64,000 nt of DNA from Stenotrophomonas sp. WZN-1 (GCF_002192255.1 NZ_CP021768.1:4172001-4236000), one strand, 5' to 3'; shown: positions 42,389 to 51,120, counted from the stretch's first letter. The notes: a model not told the origin generated them from the letters alone. Numbers and translations: made by a program.

Positions 42389-43723
42389 ATGTCCCCGTTG
42401 CAGACCCTGCTTGCCTCCCACCGCGCCGGTGCCAACGTCGGCCTGTACAGCGTCTGCTGCAGCAACGAGCAGGTGCTGCGCGCGGCCATGCACGTCGCAC
42501 AGGCACATGGCACCGTGCTGCTGGTCGAGGCCACCTCCAACCAGGTCGACCAGTTCGGCGGCTACACCGGCATGACCCCGCCGCAGTACCGCGATTACGT
42601 GGGCACGCTGGCCGATGAGGAAGGCTTCCCGCGCGAACGGCTGATCCTGGGCGGTGACCACCTTGGCCCGAATGCCTGGCAGACGCGTCCGGCCGCCGAA
42701 GCGATGACCCACGCGCGCGTGCTGATCGAAGCCTACGTCGCCGCCGGCTTCCACAAGATCCACCTGGACTGCAGCATGTCCTGCGCCGATGATCCGGTGC
42801 CGCTGCCCGATGCCATCGTTGCCGCGCGCTCGGCCGAGCTGGCCGAGATCGCCGAACGCACCGCCGCCGAACACGGCCTGCCGCCGCCGGTCTACGTGAT
42901 CGGTACCGAGGTGCCGATTCCCGGTGGCGAAGCCTCGCTGGCCGAAGGCCTGCAGGTGACCACGCCGGCCGCCGCCGCGCAGACCCTGGCCATCCACCAG
43001 CAGGCGTTCGATACGCCGCAGCTTCGCGATGCGTGGCAGCGCGTGATCGCGATGGTGGTGCAGCCGGGCGTGGACTTCGACCACAGCAGCGTGCACGAGT
43101 ACGACGCGGCCGCCGCCAGCACGCTGGCCGGCTTCCTCGAACAGCAGCCGCGCATCGTGTTCGAAGCGCATTCCACCGACTACCAGCGCGAGAGCGGCCT
43201 GCACGCGCTGGTGCGCGACCACTTCGCCATCCTCAAGGTCGGCCCGGCCGCCACCTTCGCCTATCGCGAGGCGCTGTTCGCGCTGGCCGCGATCGAGGCC
43301 GAGCTGCTGCCAGCCGCGCAGTGCTCGCGCCTGCCGCAGGTGCTGGACGAGGTGATGGTGGCGCAGCCGAAGTACTGGCAGTCCTACTACCAGGGCGATG
43401 AGGCGGCGCTGCGCCTGCTGCGCAGCTACTCCTTCAGCGACCGCTGCCGCTACTACTGGGGCGAGCCGGCACTGGTACAGGCGGTGCAGACTCTGCTCGC
43501 CAACCTGGAGCAGCACGCGCCGCCGCTGGTGCTGCTCAGCCAGTACCTGCCGGAGCAGTACCGCGCCGTGCGTGAGGGCACGCTCGCCAACACCCCCACC
43601 GCACTGGTGCAGCACCGCATCGGCCTGTGCCTGGGCGAATACGCCCGTGCCTGCAGCGCCAACCAGGCCGGAACCCGCGCGCACCACGCAGGCTCGGCTC
43701 CCGCCGTTGCTGCGAACGGCTAA
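42389..43723 (+). CDS. agaZ: tagatose-bisphosphate aldolase/kinase subunit AgaZ (GatZ/KbaZ family)
   Basis: 444 residues from ATG 42389 (GGAG upstream). The GatZ/KbaZ family fold is recognisable from VLLVEATSNQVDQFGGYTGM, LILGGDHLGPNAW, IHLDCSMSCADDPVPL and VIGTEVPIPGGEA. In E. coli the homolog is a non-catalytic subunit needed for full activity of tagatose-1,6-bisphosphate aldolase KbaY/GatY; in comparative work AgaZ has also been labelled tagatose-6-phosphate kinase. No aldolase or PfkB-type kinase gene is present in this window, so its exact role is open. It is in-line with agaS and agaK. Confidence 0.9.
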   Translation: MSPLQTLLASHRAGANVGLYSVCCSNEQVLRAAMHVAQAHGTVLLVEATSNQVDQFGGYTGMTPPQYRDYVGTLADEEGFPRERLILGGDHLGPNAWQTRPAAEAMTHARVLIEAYVAAGFHKIHLDCSMSCADDPVPLPDAIVAARSAELAEIAERTAAEHGLPPPVYVIGTEVPIPGGEASLAEGLQVTTPAAAAQTLAIHQQAFDTPQLRDAWQRVIAMVVQPGVDFDHSSVHEYDAAAASTLAGFLEQQPRIVFEAHSTDYQRESGLHALVRDHFAILKVGPAATFAYREALFALAAIEAELLPAAQCSRLPQVLDEVMVAQPKYWQSYYQGDEAALRLLRSYSFSDRCRYYWGEPALVQAVQTLLANLEQHAPPLVLLSQYLPEQYRAVREGTLANTPTALVQHRIGLCLGEYARACSANQAGTRAHHAGSAPAVAANG

Positions 43724-43750
43724 TCTCTACCTTTTCCCGCGAAACCGAGA

Positions 43751-44533
43751 ATGGCCATGCGCAACACCCGCTCCCGCCGGCAACAGATCCTGCAGCTGCT
43801 GATCGAGCACGGCTCGGTGCAGGTGGCCGATCTGGTCGAGCGCTTTGGCGTGTCGGCGGTGACCATCCGTGCCGACCTGACCCACTTCGAGTCGCAGGGC
43901 CTGGCCACCCGTACCCACGGCGGCGCCACCCTGGTGCGTACGCCGCCGCAGGAACAGGACATCCACGAGAAGGACGCGCTGAACCTCCCGCTGAAGGAAT
44001 CGATCGGTGCGCGCGCCGCGCGCCTGGTGCAGCCCGGCGACAACATCATCATCGACTCCGGCTCGACCACGATGACCCTGGCCCGCCACCTGCGCGCGCA
44101 TCGCGACGTGACGGTGATGACCAACGGCCTGAACATCGCCTGGGAACTGGCCAATGCCGCAGGCATCACCGTACTGCTGACCGGTGGCCTGCTGCGCCAG
44201 CAGTCGCTGTCGCTGCAGGGCAGCCAGGCCGAAGCCAGCCTCAACTCGTACAGCTTCGACACCCTGTTCCTGGGCGTGGACGGCCTGGACCTGCAGTTCG
44301 GCCTGACCACCCACGACGAGGCCGAAGCCCGCCTCAACCACCGCATGGTCGAGCGTGCGCGCCGCATCGTGGTGCTGACCGACGCCTCCAAGTTCGGCCG
44401 CGTCAGCCTGCACCGCATCGCCCTGCTGGATCAGATCCACGCCATCATCACCGACGCCGGCATCGACGACGCAACCCGTGAAGGGCTGCAGCGGCTGGGC
44501 ATCGAAGTGATCATCGCCGAGCCCGCCGCATGA
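43751..44533 (+). CDS. agaR: DeoR-family regulator of the GalNAc locus
   Basis: 260 residues. The N-terminal DeoR helix-turn-helix is RQQILQLLIEHGSVQVADLV followed by FGVSAVTIRADLTHFESQGL (about residues 7-60). The C-terminal DeoRC sugar-phosphate sensor shows IIIDSGSTTMTLARHL and FLGVDGLDLQFGLTTHDEAE. It probably represses both divergent operons and is released by an amino-sugar phosphate. AgaR-like boxes lie at 40076, 40163 and related TTTCGAAAG sites. ATG 43751 was used; ATG 43757 is equally possible. It lies 27 bp after agaZ, and its stop overlaps agaA (ATGA). Confidence 0.88.
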   Translation: MAMRNTRSRRQQILQLLIEHGSVQVADLVERFGVSAVTIRADLTHFESQGLATRTHGGATLVRTPPQEQDIHEKDALNLPLKESIGARAARLVQPGDNIIIDSGSTTMTLARHLRAHRDVTVMTNGLNIAWELANAAGITVLLTGGLLRQQSLSLQGSQAEASLNSYSFDTLFLGVDGLDLQFGLTTHDEAEARLNHRMVERARRIVVLTDASKFGRVSLHRIALLDQIHAIITDAGIDDATREGLQRLGIEVIIAEPAA

Positions 44534-45657
44534 CCGACACCCGCACCCTGCATGGCCGCATCCTCACCCCGCTGGGCTGGCGGCGCGGGCACGTCCACTT
44601 CGATTCACGCGTACGCCGGCTGCAGGTGGATGACCACAGCGGTGCCGACGACCTGCAGCTGCCGGTGATCCTGCCCGGCTTCATCGACCTGCATGTGCAT
44701 GGCGCGGCCGGCGTGGACCTGATGCAGGGTGGCGATGTCGCCCGCACCATCGCCCGTACCCATCTGCGCTTCGGCACTACCACCCTGCTTGCGACCACCA
44801 TGACCGCCGGGCTCGACGAGATCGAGCACGCGCTGCAGGGCGTGGCCGCCACCATGGCGGCGCCCGATGCCGATGCCGCCTGCATTGCCGGCGTGCATCT
44901 GGAAGGCCCGTTCATCAGCCCGCAGCGGCTGGGCGCGCAACCCAACCGCACCATCGAGGCGACGCTGGCGCTGGTGCAGCAGCTGCATGCGCTGGCGCCG
45001 ATCCGGGTGATGACGCTGGCACCGGAGATCGGCAAGCACACCGCGCTGATTCCCGCGCTTTCGGCAATGGGCATCCGTGTGCAGCTCGGCCACAGCGCCG
45101 GCACTTACGAAGAGGGCGTTGCAGCACTGCAGGCCGGGGCCTCCGGCTTCACCCATCTGTTCAACGGCATGACCGGCGTCGATCACTATCGCCCGGGCAT
45201 CGCCGCAGCGGCGCTGGCACATGCGCAGTACGCCGAGATCATTCCCGACCTGCAGCACATCCATCCCGGCGTGATCCGCCTGGCCGCACGCGCGATCCCG
45301 CGCCTGTACGCGGTGACCGACGCCACCGCCGCCACCGGCATGCCCGATGGCGAGTACGCGCTGGGCGAGCAGCGCGTGCACAAGTGCGGCGGCTGCGTAC
45401 GCCTGGCGACCGGTTCGCTGGCCGGCAGCGCGCTGACCATGGACCAGGCGCTGCGCAACCTGGTGCGGGTCGGCCTGGAGCTGGCCGACGCGTCGCGTCG
45501 GGTTTCCACGTTCCCGGCGGACTACCTGGGCCTGGACGATCGAGGCCGCATCGCGCCCGACGCACGCGCCGACCTGGTGGTGCTCGACGCCGAACTGCGC
45601 CTGCAGCAGGTGGTGGTAGGCGGGCGGGTGGTCGATTTGACCGCCGCAAACGCCTGA
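44530..45657 (+). CDS. agaA: N-acetylgalactosamine-6-phosphate deacetylase (NagA/AgaA family)
   Basis: 375 residues, amidohydrolase fold. The metal-binding HVHGAAGVDLM motif lies near residue 57. VHLEGPFISPQRLGAQP has the catalytic-site Glu, and VQLGHSAGTYEEGV plus FTHLFNGMTGVDHYRPG hold the two later His ligands. The catalytic Asp is in AVTDATAATGMPDGEY. It removes the acetyl group from GalNAc-6-phosphate to give galactosamine-6-phosphate, the substrate of AgaS. It overlaps agaR by ATGA. Sequence alone does not exclude a GlcNAc-6-phosphate preference; the neighbouring agaS and agaZ favour the galacto form. Confidence 0.9.
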   Translation: MTDTRTLHGRILTPLGWRRGHVHFDSRVRRLQVDDHSGADDLQLPVILPGFIDLHVHGAAGVDLMQGGDVARTIARTHLRFGTTTLLATTMTAGLDEIEHALQGVAATMAAPDADAACIAGVHLEGPFISPQRLGAQPNRTIEATLALVQQLHALAPIRVMTLAPEIGKHTALIPALSAMGIRVQLGHSAGTYEEGVAALQAGASGFTHLFNGMTGVDHYRPGIAAAALAHAQYAEIIPDLQHIHPGVIRLAARAIPRLYAVTDATAATGMPDGEYALGEQRVHKCGGCVRLATGSLAGSALTMDQALRNLVRVGLELADASRRVSTFPADYLGLDDRGRIAPDARADLVVLDAELRLQQVVVGGRVVDLTAANA

Positions 45658-45670
45658 TATCTGCGTTTTT

Positions 45671-45764
45671 GTAGAGCCGAGCCATGCTCGGCTGCTTTTC
45701 ATACCGACATCGATGACGTCCGTGCCGCGCTTCGCGCGGCAAGCCGAGCATGGCTCGGCTCTAC
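45671..45764. repeat. inverted pair of SMAG repeats
   Basis: GTAGAGCCGAGCCATGCTCG... at 45671-45693 faces a reversed copy ending CTCGGCTCTAC at 45742-45764, with a third hairpin GCCGCGC-TTC-GCGCGGC between them. It lies between agaA and the MFS porter and may reduce read-through. Confidence 0.88.
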
Positions 45765-45826
45765 ATGAAGCGCGCAAGCGCAATGCCTCAGCCACGCACC
45801 ATCCCCGTTATTCCAGGAATACGCCG

Positions 45827-47629
45827 ATGACCGCAGCCGCCGCACCTGCCGTACCCGCTTCCACCGCCCCGCGCTGGCCCGTACGCTACCTGCTCTTCAT
45901 CGGCGGTCTCGGTGGCCTGCTGTACGGCATCGACATCGGCATCATCGCCGGCGCCCTGCCCTACCTGGAGGCAACGGCCAGCCACGCCTGGCAGCTCAGC
46001 AGCCAGCAACTCGGCTTCGTCGTCGCGGCAGTGCTGCTGGGCAGTGTGTTGTCTTCGCTGTTCGCCGGCATGGTCGCCGACCTGATCGGCCGCCGCGGCG
46101 CGATGCTGCTGGCCGGCCTGCTGTTCACCGCGTCGATTCCGATCATGGCGCTGGCGTCGGGCTACACGCCGCTGCTGCTCGGCCGGCTGCTGCAGGGCAT
46201 CAGTGGCGGCCTGATCGGTGTGGTGATTCCGCTGTACCTGGCCGAAGTGCTCAGCCCCGAACGACGCGGCCGCGGCGCGGCCATGTTCCAGTTGCTGCTG
46301 ACTGTTGGCCTGGTGCTGGCAGCCCTGATCGGCCTGTACCACGCCCACGCAGTGGACGCAGCCGCTGAAGCCGTGCGCTCACTGCCGGTGGCGCAGCAGG
46401 CGCAGGAGCTGTTCACGGTGAAGGACCATGCCTGGCGCACCATCTTCTGGACCTGCCTGGCACCGGGCCTGCTGTTCTGCGCCTGCATCTTCTGGCTGTC
46501 CGAATCGCCGCGCTGGCTGGTGCGCCGCGGCCGCATCGATGATGCCCGCCGCAGCCTGCAGCGCGTGCTGCCCGCTTCGGAGGTGGAGCCGACGCTTGCG
46601 CAGATCCAGGCACCGGAATCAAGCAGCAGCAGTGGCAAGCGCGACCCGCTGCTAAGCCGCCGCTACGTGGTGCCGTTCCTGCTCGCCTGCGTGGTGCTGG
46701 CCTGCACCCAGGCCACCGGCATCAACTCGGTGCTGGCCTATGCGGTGAACATCCTCAACCAGGCGGGCCTGTCCGGCTCGGTGGCCAATGGCGCCGATGT
46801 GGCGATCAAGCTGCTCAATGCGGTGATGACCGTGGTCGCACTGCTGCTGGTCGACCGCAAGGGCCGCAAGTTCCTGCTGATGCTCGGCAGCGGCGGCATC
46901 TGCGTGGCCCTGCTGGCCGCCGCCACCCTGTTCTTCCAGGCCGAGCGCGGCCGTACCGACGTGCAGCCACAGCTGCAGGCGGCGGTCAGCGGCGATGGCC
47001 TGCAACTCGCACTGGATGACACGCAATGGCAGCGCTTGGGCGCTGGCATCGACAGCGAAGGCAGGCCGCTGCAGCTGACCGTCTCCTACGCCTACGGTGA
47101 CTTCACCAATGTGCGCGCCCTGCGCAGCGACAACCTGACCGACCGCGAACTGCGCATCGAGCGTGCCGGCACCGTGCAGCCGGACAGCGTGATCGGCGCG
47201 TTCTTCCGCAAACTGCATCTGAATCCGTTCGCCGATCCGGCCAGTGCCGCGCAGGCGCCGCTGCGCATCGAGCAGGCCCGCATCGGCCCGGTGCCGCCGC
47301 CGGCCCATGGCTGGGCAGTGGCCACCTGCATCCTGGTGTTCGTCGCGTTCTTCGCGGTCGGCCCCGGCGTCTGCGTGTGGCTGGCACTGTCGGAGCTGAT
47401 GCCCAACCGCATCCGCTCCAACGGCATGAGCATCGCGCTGCTGATCAACCAGTTCGTGTCGACCACCATCGCCGCCATCTTCCTGCCCACGGTGGGCCAC
47501 TACGGCTACGCCAGCATGTTCGTGTTCTGGGCGGCGTGCACCTTTGTGTTCTTCCTGGTGGCTGCGTTCTGGCTGCCGGAAACCAAGGGCAAGTCGCTGG
47601 AAGAAATCGAGGCCCGGTTCGCCCGGTAA
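45827..47629 (+). CDS. MFS sugar porter with extra periplasmic domain
   Basis: 600 residues from ATG 45827 (AGGA upstream). Sugar-porter signatures are GRLLQGISGGLIGVVIPLYL, the RGRGAAM loop, RWLVRRGR after helix 6, ATGINSVLAYAVNILNQAG in helix 7, and PETKGKSLEEIEARF at the end. Ordinary family members are near 470 residues. The difference is an insert of about 120 residues (about 370-490) between helices 9 and 10, rich in polar residues and predicted to face the periplasm. It probably imports free GalNAc or another sugar released by the locus enzymes. A SMAG pair separates it from agaA, so it may have its own promoter; no AgaR-like box was found just upstream. Confidence 0.87.
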   Translation: MTAAAAPAVPASTAPRWPVRYLLFIGGLGGLLYGIDIGIIAGALPYLEATASHAWQLSSQQLGFVVAAVLLGSVLSSLFAGMVADLIGRRGAMLLAGLLFTASIPIMALASGYTPLLLGRLLQGISGGLIGVVIPLYLAEVLSPERRGRGAAMFQLLLTVGLVLAALIGLYHAHAVDAAAEAVRSLPVAQQAQELFTVKDHAWRTIFWTCLAPGLLFCACIFWLSESPRWLVRRGRIDDARRSLQRVLPASEVEPTLAQIQAPESSSSSGKRDPLLSRRYVVPFLLACVVLACTQATGINSVLAYAVNILNQAGLSGSVANGADVAIKLLNAVMTVVALLLVDRKGRKFLLMLGSGGICVALLAAATLFFQAERGRTDVQPQLQAAVSGDGLQLALDDTQWQRLGAGIDSEGRPLQLTVSYAYGDFTNVRALRSDNLTDRELRIERAGTVQPDSVIGAFFRKLHLNPFADPASAAQAPLRIEQARIGPVPPPAHGWAVATCILVFVAFFAVGPGVCVWLALSELMPNRIRSNGMSIALLINQFVSTTIAAIFLPTVGHYGYASMFVFWAACTFVFFLVAAFWLPETKGKSLEEIEARFAR

Positions 47630-47681
47630 CCGTCGACCTGGATCGACCTCCGCGCGCAGCGCGGGGTCGCAGGCGCGCCGG

Positions 47682-48152
47682 TCATTCGCCGGTGATGTGC
47701 CTGGCCAGATCCCGCGCCTCGGCAACGCTGGACAGCCCGCTCAGCATCATCGATTCGCCGAACGGCCCCTGCACGGTCGCCACCATCAACACGCGGCCGT
47801 CCACGCTGAGCGCCGCACGCTGGCCCACCAGGGCCGCAGTACCATCGTGGATGCGCTGGTGCGCCTCCGGCCGATAGCGGATCTGCAGGCCGGGCTGCTT
47901 GCCTTCATCCAGCACATAGCGCACATCGGCGATGTCCGCGCTGCCGGCAATCGGCGGCTCGCGCAGGGCCAGGGTCTCGCCCTGCCACTGCGCCGGCGTG
48001 CCCTTGCCCGCCGCATCGACCGCGCTCAGACGGACATCGACACCGGCGCGTGGCGCATGATCCCTCCCTGCCAGGGCACCGGGCGTGGCACCCGGTATGC
48101 ATGCGGTCAAGGTCAAGGCGACACCCAGCAACAGCGGAAGCGCCGCCCTCAC
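47682..48152 (-). CDS. lipoprotein with SecDF P1-head-like domain
   Basis: 156 residues from GTG 48152, which overlaps the stop of the upstream HdeD-like gene (GTGA). A signal ending in a lipobox (TLTACIPG) precedes a domain resembling the SecD/SecDF P1 head: ADIADVRYVLDEGKQPGLQI, LVGQRAALSVDGRVLMVATV and PFGESMMLSGLSSVAEARDL. No SecD membrane domain is present, so it is not a translocase. The similarity is judged by eye; function is unknown. Coupling to the HdeD-like membrane protein suggests a joint envelope role. Confidence 0.72.
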   Translation of the reverse strand: MRAALPLLLGVALTLTACIPGATPGALAGRDHAPRAGVDVRLSAVDAAGKGTPAQWQGETLALREPPIAGSADIADVRYVLDEGKQPGLQIRYRPEAHQRIHDGTAALVGQRAALSVDGRVLMVATVQGPFGESMMLSGLSSVAEARDLARHITGE

Positions 48153-48700
48153 TTCAGCTTCCGCAGCTTGAATGCCACCAGCACCTGCAGCAGCCCATAC
48201 AGCAGGCTGCCGATACCGATCCACAGCGTGGTCACCGCTACGCCTGCATACGGATTGGCAGCGAACAGCAGGCCCAGCACCACCGCCAGCACGCCACTGA
48301 GAATCAGCAGCCACTCGCCCTGGATCTGCTTGCGTACGCGGATCGCGAACACGATGCGATAGATGCCGGCCACCAGCAGCCACGCCGCCAGGAACAGCAC
48401 CAGCACGCTGGCGGTGGCCAGCGGATTGATCACCGCCAGGATGCCGAAACCCAGCGAGGCGATGGCATACAGTGCCAGCCAGCCACGCGACGCGCCGCTG
48501 CCGCCACTGACCAGTGCGAACAGGCTGATGACACCCTCGACGATGGCGACTATGCCCAGCGTCCACGCCAGTGCCATCGCCGCCGACAGCGGCCAGCCGA
48601 TGGCGATGATGCCGAAGCCCAGCGCGACCAGCCCATACAACAGCAGGATCCACCAGCTGCGACCCACCGCCGACAACAGGGGAGACAAGGGGGAATTCAT
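48149..48700 (-). CDS. HdeD-family (DUF308) membrane protein
   Basis: 183 residues with six hydrophobic helices arranged as three similar pairs, typical of HdeD. Segments include LLLYGLVALGFGIIAIGWPL, ILSGVLAVVLGLLFAANP and TLWIGIGSLLYGLLQVLVAF. HdeD proteins are linked to acid resistance in E. coli, though many homologs are uncharacterised. ATG 48700 has AAGGAG 7 bp upstream; a GTG two codons earlier is not needed. The stop overlaps the lipoprotein gene start. Confidence 0.85.
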   Translation of the reverse strand: MNSPLSPLLSAVGRSWWILLLYGLVALGFGIIAIGWPLSAAMALAWTLGIVAIVEGVISLFALVSGGSGASRGWLALYAIASLGFGILAVINPLATASVLVLFLAAWLLVAGIYRIVFAIRVRKQIQGEWLLILSGVLAVVLGLLFAANPYAGVAVTTLWIGIGSLLYGLLQVLVAFKLRKLK

Positions 48701-48758
48701 GGCCACTCCTTCGATCCGGAACCGGCCTCATCCTAGCCCCTCGCGATGAAGAGGACGA

Positions 48759-49454
48759 TCACGGCACCCGCGCGCACACCCATACCCGCACCTCTTCAGC
48801 GCCCACGCAGCGCAGCGTTTCGGCAATCTCCATCACCGTACTGCCGGTGGTCATCACGTCGTCGACCACGGTCAGTCGCGGTGGCACCGGACCGCGTACA
48901 TCGAACGCATCGAACAGGTTCTCCCGGCGCTGTTCGGCCGTGCGTTCGGACTGTGGCGCCGTATGCCGCCGCCGGTACAGCCCGTGCCAGACCGGCATCG
49001 GCAGCAACCGGCACAGCTCACCCGCCTGGTTGTAGCCCCGCTGGCGCAACCGACGATTGTGCAGCGGCACCGGCACCAGCGGTGGGCATGACCAGGGCGG
49101 CGGCGAACGCTGCATCAACTGCGCGAGCAGGCGACCGGCGGCGAGGTCCTGATGGAACTTGTAGCGCACCAGCAGCTGGTCGACCGGCGGCAGGTACAAC
49201 AGGCTGGCATGGGTGGCGGCCTGCGGCGGTGCTTCCTCGCGGCAGCTGCCGCAGACGATCAGCGCGTTGTCGGGCAGCGGCAGCGCACAACGCAGGCAGG
49301 CGCGGCCAGACCAAGGCAGATCGGCAAGGCAGGCGCGGCACAGGTCAAGATCATCGTGGCCCGGGTCGCCGCAGACCAGGCACCGCAGTGGCAACAGAAC
49401 GCGAAGCAGCGCACGGGGGGCGGTGCTTGCCAGGTGCAGGACGTTGATGCGCAT
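48759..49454 (-). CDS. comF: ComF-family amidophosphoribosyltransferase-like protein
   Basis: 231 residues from ATG 49454, preceded by GGAAGG (an ATG at 49469 is possible). The N-terminus has a double zinc-finger-like set of Cys pairs (RCLVCGDPGHDDLDLCRACL, then RACLRCALP and CGSC). The C-terminal phosphoribosyltransferase-type fold has VPVPLHNRRLRQRGYNQA and the PRPP loop LTVVDDVMTTGSTVME. ComF is needed for natural DNA uptake in Gram-negative and Gram-positive bacteria, acting on the cytoplasmic side. In many gamma-proteobacteria it lies next to bioH or the bio genes; here the bio operon begins 2.4 kb away. Confidence 0.92.
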   Translation of the reverse strand: MRINVLHLASTAPRALLRVLLPLRCLVCGDPGHDDLDLCRACLADLPWSGRACLRCALPLPDNALIVCGSCREEAPPQAATHASLLYLPPVDQLLVRYKFHQDLAAGRLLAQLMQRSPPPWSCPPLVPVPLHNRRLRQRGYNQAGELCRLLPMPVWHGLYRRRHTAPQSERTAEQRRENLFDAFDVRGPVPPRLTVVDDVMTTGSTVMEIAETLRCVGAEEVRVWVCARVP

Positions 49455-49538
49455 GCGCCAGCCTTCCATCGCTGCGCTGGCTTCGCCATCGGCGAAGCAC
49501 GTGCTGCGGCGTCGGCGCTATCCGTCATCGCGTCCCCA

Positions 49539-50879
49539 TCAGGAAGGACGTTCGCGATGCCCAGCATCCGACGGCGGCGCAGCCGGCATCATCAACAACT
49601 CCGCCAGCCCGCGATAGATCGGCACCCGGCACACCAACCCGGACACACCGCGCGCGATCAACACCGTGGCCAGGATCGGCAGCAGCAGATCGCCACTGTC
49701 GGTCAGCTCCAGCGAAATCACCGCCGAGGTCAGCGGTGCCTGGGTGACGCCGGTCAGGTAGGCGCACATGCCCAGCAGCACGAACGCACGCGGATCCACA
49801 CCCGGCATCAGCACCGCCAGGTTATGCCCAAGACCGGCACCGACCGCCAGCGCCGGCGAGAACAGGCCACCGGGGATACCCGCCACGTAGGACGCCAGAT
49901 TCGCGAGCAGCTTCATCAGACCGAATTCATGGCCGACCATCGCCTGCCCCTGCACCAGGCTGCGCGCCTGCTCGTAGCCGGTGCCGAACGCGCCTTCGCC
50001 GAACGTCAACGCCAGCGCCACCACCACCAGGCCGCAGCCTGCGGCCAGCAGCACGGGATGCCGCTGCCGCAGCTGGCCCAGCCAGCGTGGGCGGCCCGCC
50101 GCACTCGCCAGCACCGCGCGCGCGAACAGCCCACCCAGCAACCCGGCCACCACGCCGCACAGCAGGATCGCCAGCCAGCCCTGTCCCAGCGGCAGCCGCG
50201 CGCTCACATGACCGAAGTAGGTGTAGTTGCCGAGCAGGCCCAGCGACACCACGCCGCCGACAATCACTGCGGTCAGCAGGGTGCCGGAAAACCGATGCTC
50301 GAAACGGCCGCTGAGCTCCTCGATGGCGAAGACGATGCCGGCCAGTGGCGTGTTGAACGCCGCAGCAATGCCCGCCGCGCCGCCCGCCAGCAGGAAGTGC
50401 GAGAGCTCGCGTGGATCCTTGAAGCCGAACCAGCGGCCGAAGAGGTACATCAGGCTGGCACCCACATGCACGGTGGGCCCTTCGCGCCCGACCGACGCGC
50501 CTCCGAGCAGCGACAACGAGGTCAGCAGCAGCTTGCCCGCCGAGACAGCAGGCGAAAGATTGGTCCTGCGGAACGACTCATCCGGCTTGTCCAGTGCGGC
50601 GATGACCTGCGGAATACCGCTGCCCCGCGTGGGCTTCAGCACGCCCGAGGTCAGCCAGGCCAGCAGCGCGAAGATGCCCGGTGTGAGCAGCAGGGCCCAC
50701 CACGGCGAGTGCGAGGTGATGCGCTGGAACAGGTGAAATGCCGCGTCGCTGGCCTTGGCGAACAGGATGGCCACCAGTGCCACGGCCACGGCGCCGCCCC
50801 AGAGTGCGGCGCGGCGGCGCCAGGCCTCACTGAGAACCAGCGCGGTGATGCGGCCGCGGAGGCGATGGAGATCGGTCAT
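49539..50879 (-). CDS. clcA: ClC-family chloride/proton antiporter
   Basis: 446 residues. The three ClC selectivity motifs are present: GSGIPQV, GREGPTVHVG (with the gating Glu) and GIPGGLFSPALAVGAGLG. GIAAAFNTPLAGIVFAIEEL carries the inner proton Glu, which favours a coupled Cl-/H+ antiporter over a channel. The start at 50879 fits the usual N-terminal helix; a longer upstream frame is not needed. No CBS domains follow the membrane part. The E. coli homolog assists extreme acid resistance, and the neighbouring HdeD-like gene makes an acid-stress grouping plausible. Confidence 0.92.
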   Translation of the reverse strand: MTDLHRLRGRITALVLSEAWRRRAALWGGAVAVALVAILFAKASDAAFHLFQRITSHSPWWALLLTPGIFALLAWLTSGVLKPTRGSGIPQVIAALDKPDESFRRTNLSPAVSAGKLLLTSLSLLGGASVGREGPTVHVGASLMYLFGRWFGFKDPRELSHFLLAGGAAGIAAAFNTPLAGIVFAIEELSGRFEHRFSGTLLTAVIVGGVVSLGLLGNYTYFGHVSARLPLGQGWLAILLCGVVAGLLGGLFARAVLASAAGRPRWLGQLRQRHPVLLAAGCGLVVVALALTFGEGAFGTGYEQARSLVQGQAMVGHEFGLMKLLANLASYVAGIPGGLFSPALAVGAGLGHNLAVLMPGVDPRAFVLLGMCAYLTGVTQAPLTSAVISLELTDSGDLLLPILATVLIARGVSGLVCRVPIYRGLAELLMMPAAPPSDAGHRERPS

Positions 50880-51001
50880 GCAGGGCAGTCTGGACGCTGC
50901 GGAGGAAGGCGGACAGCGGCTACTGTGGCTGAAGGCCTTGCAGGATGCGGTGAAATGCCCGGCCATGGATCCTGCTGACAGCCTGCCCCGTGCGTGCACC
51001 G

Positions 51002-51120
51002 CTAGACGGGCAGGCGCTCCCGCCACCGGCGCTTTTCCACGCTGCGCACGTTGGGCTGCTGCCGCAGCCACTCCAGGTAGCGCGGCAGATGTGCCAACTC
51101 ATCATCATTCGCATCACCGG
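51002..51120 (-). other. coding-like tail in the -1 frame after the DUF3658-like gene
   Basis: Directly past the stop of the 51121 gene, the -1 frame encodes about 38 residues with strongly GC-biased third codon positions (segment DELAHLPRYLEWLRQQPNVR, ending RERLPV and a stop at 51002). There is no start codon for it. It could be the true C-terminus of the upstream protein lost by a frameshift, a short remnant, or chance. Confidence 0.4.
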
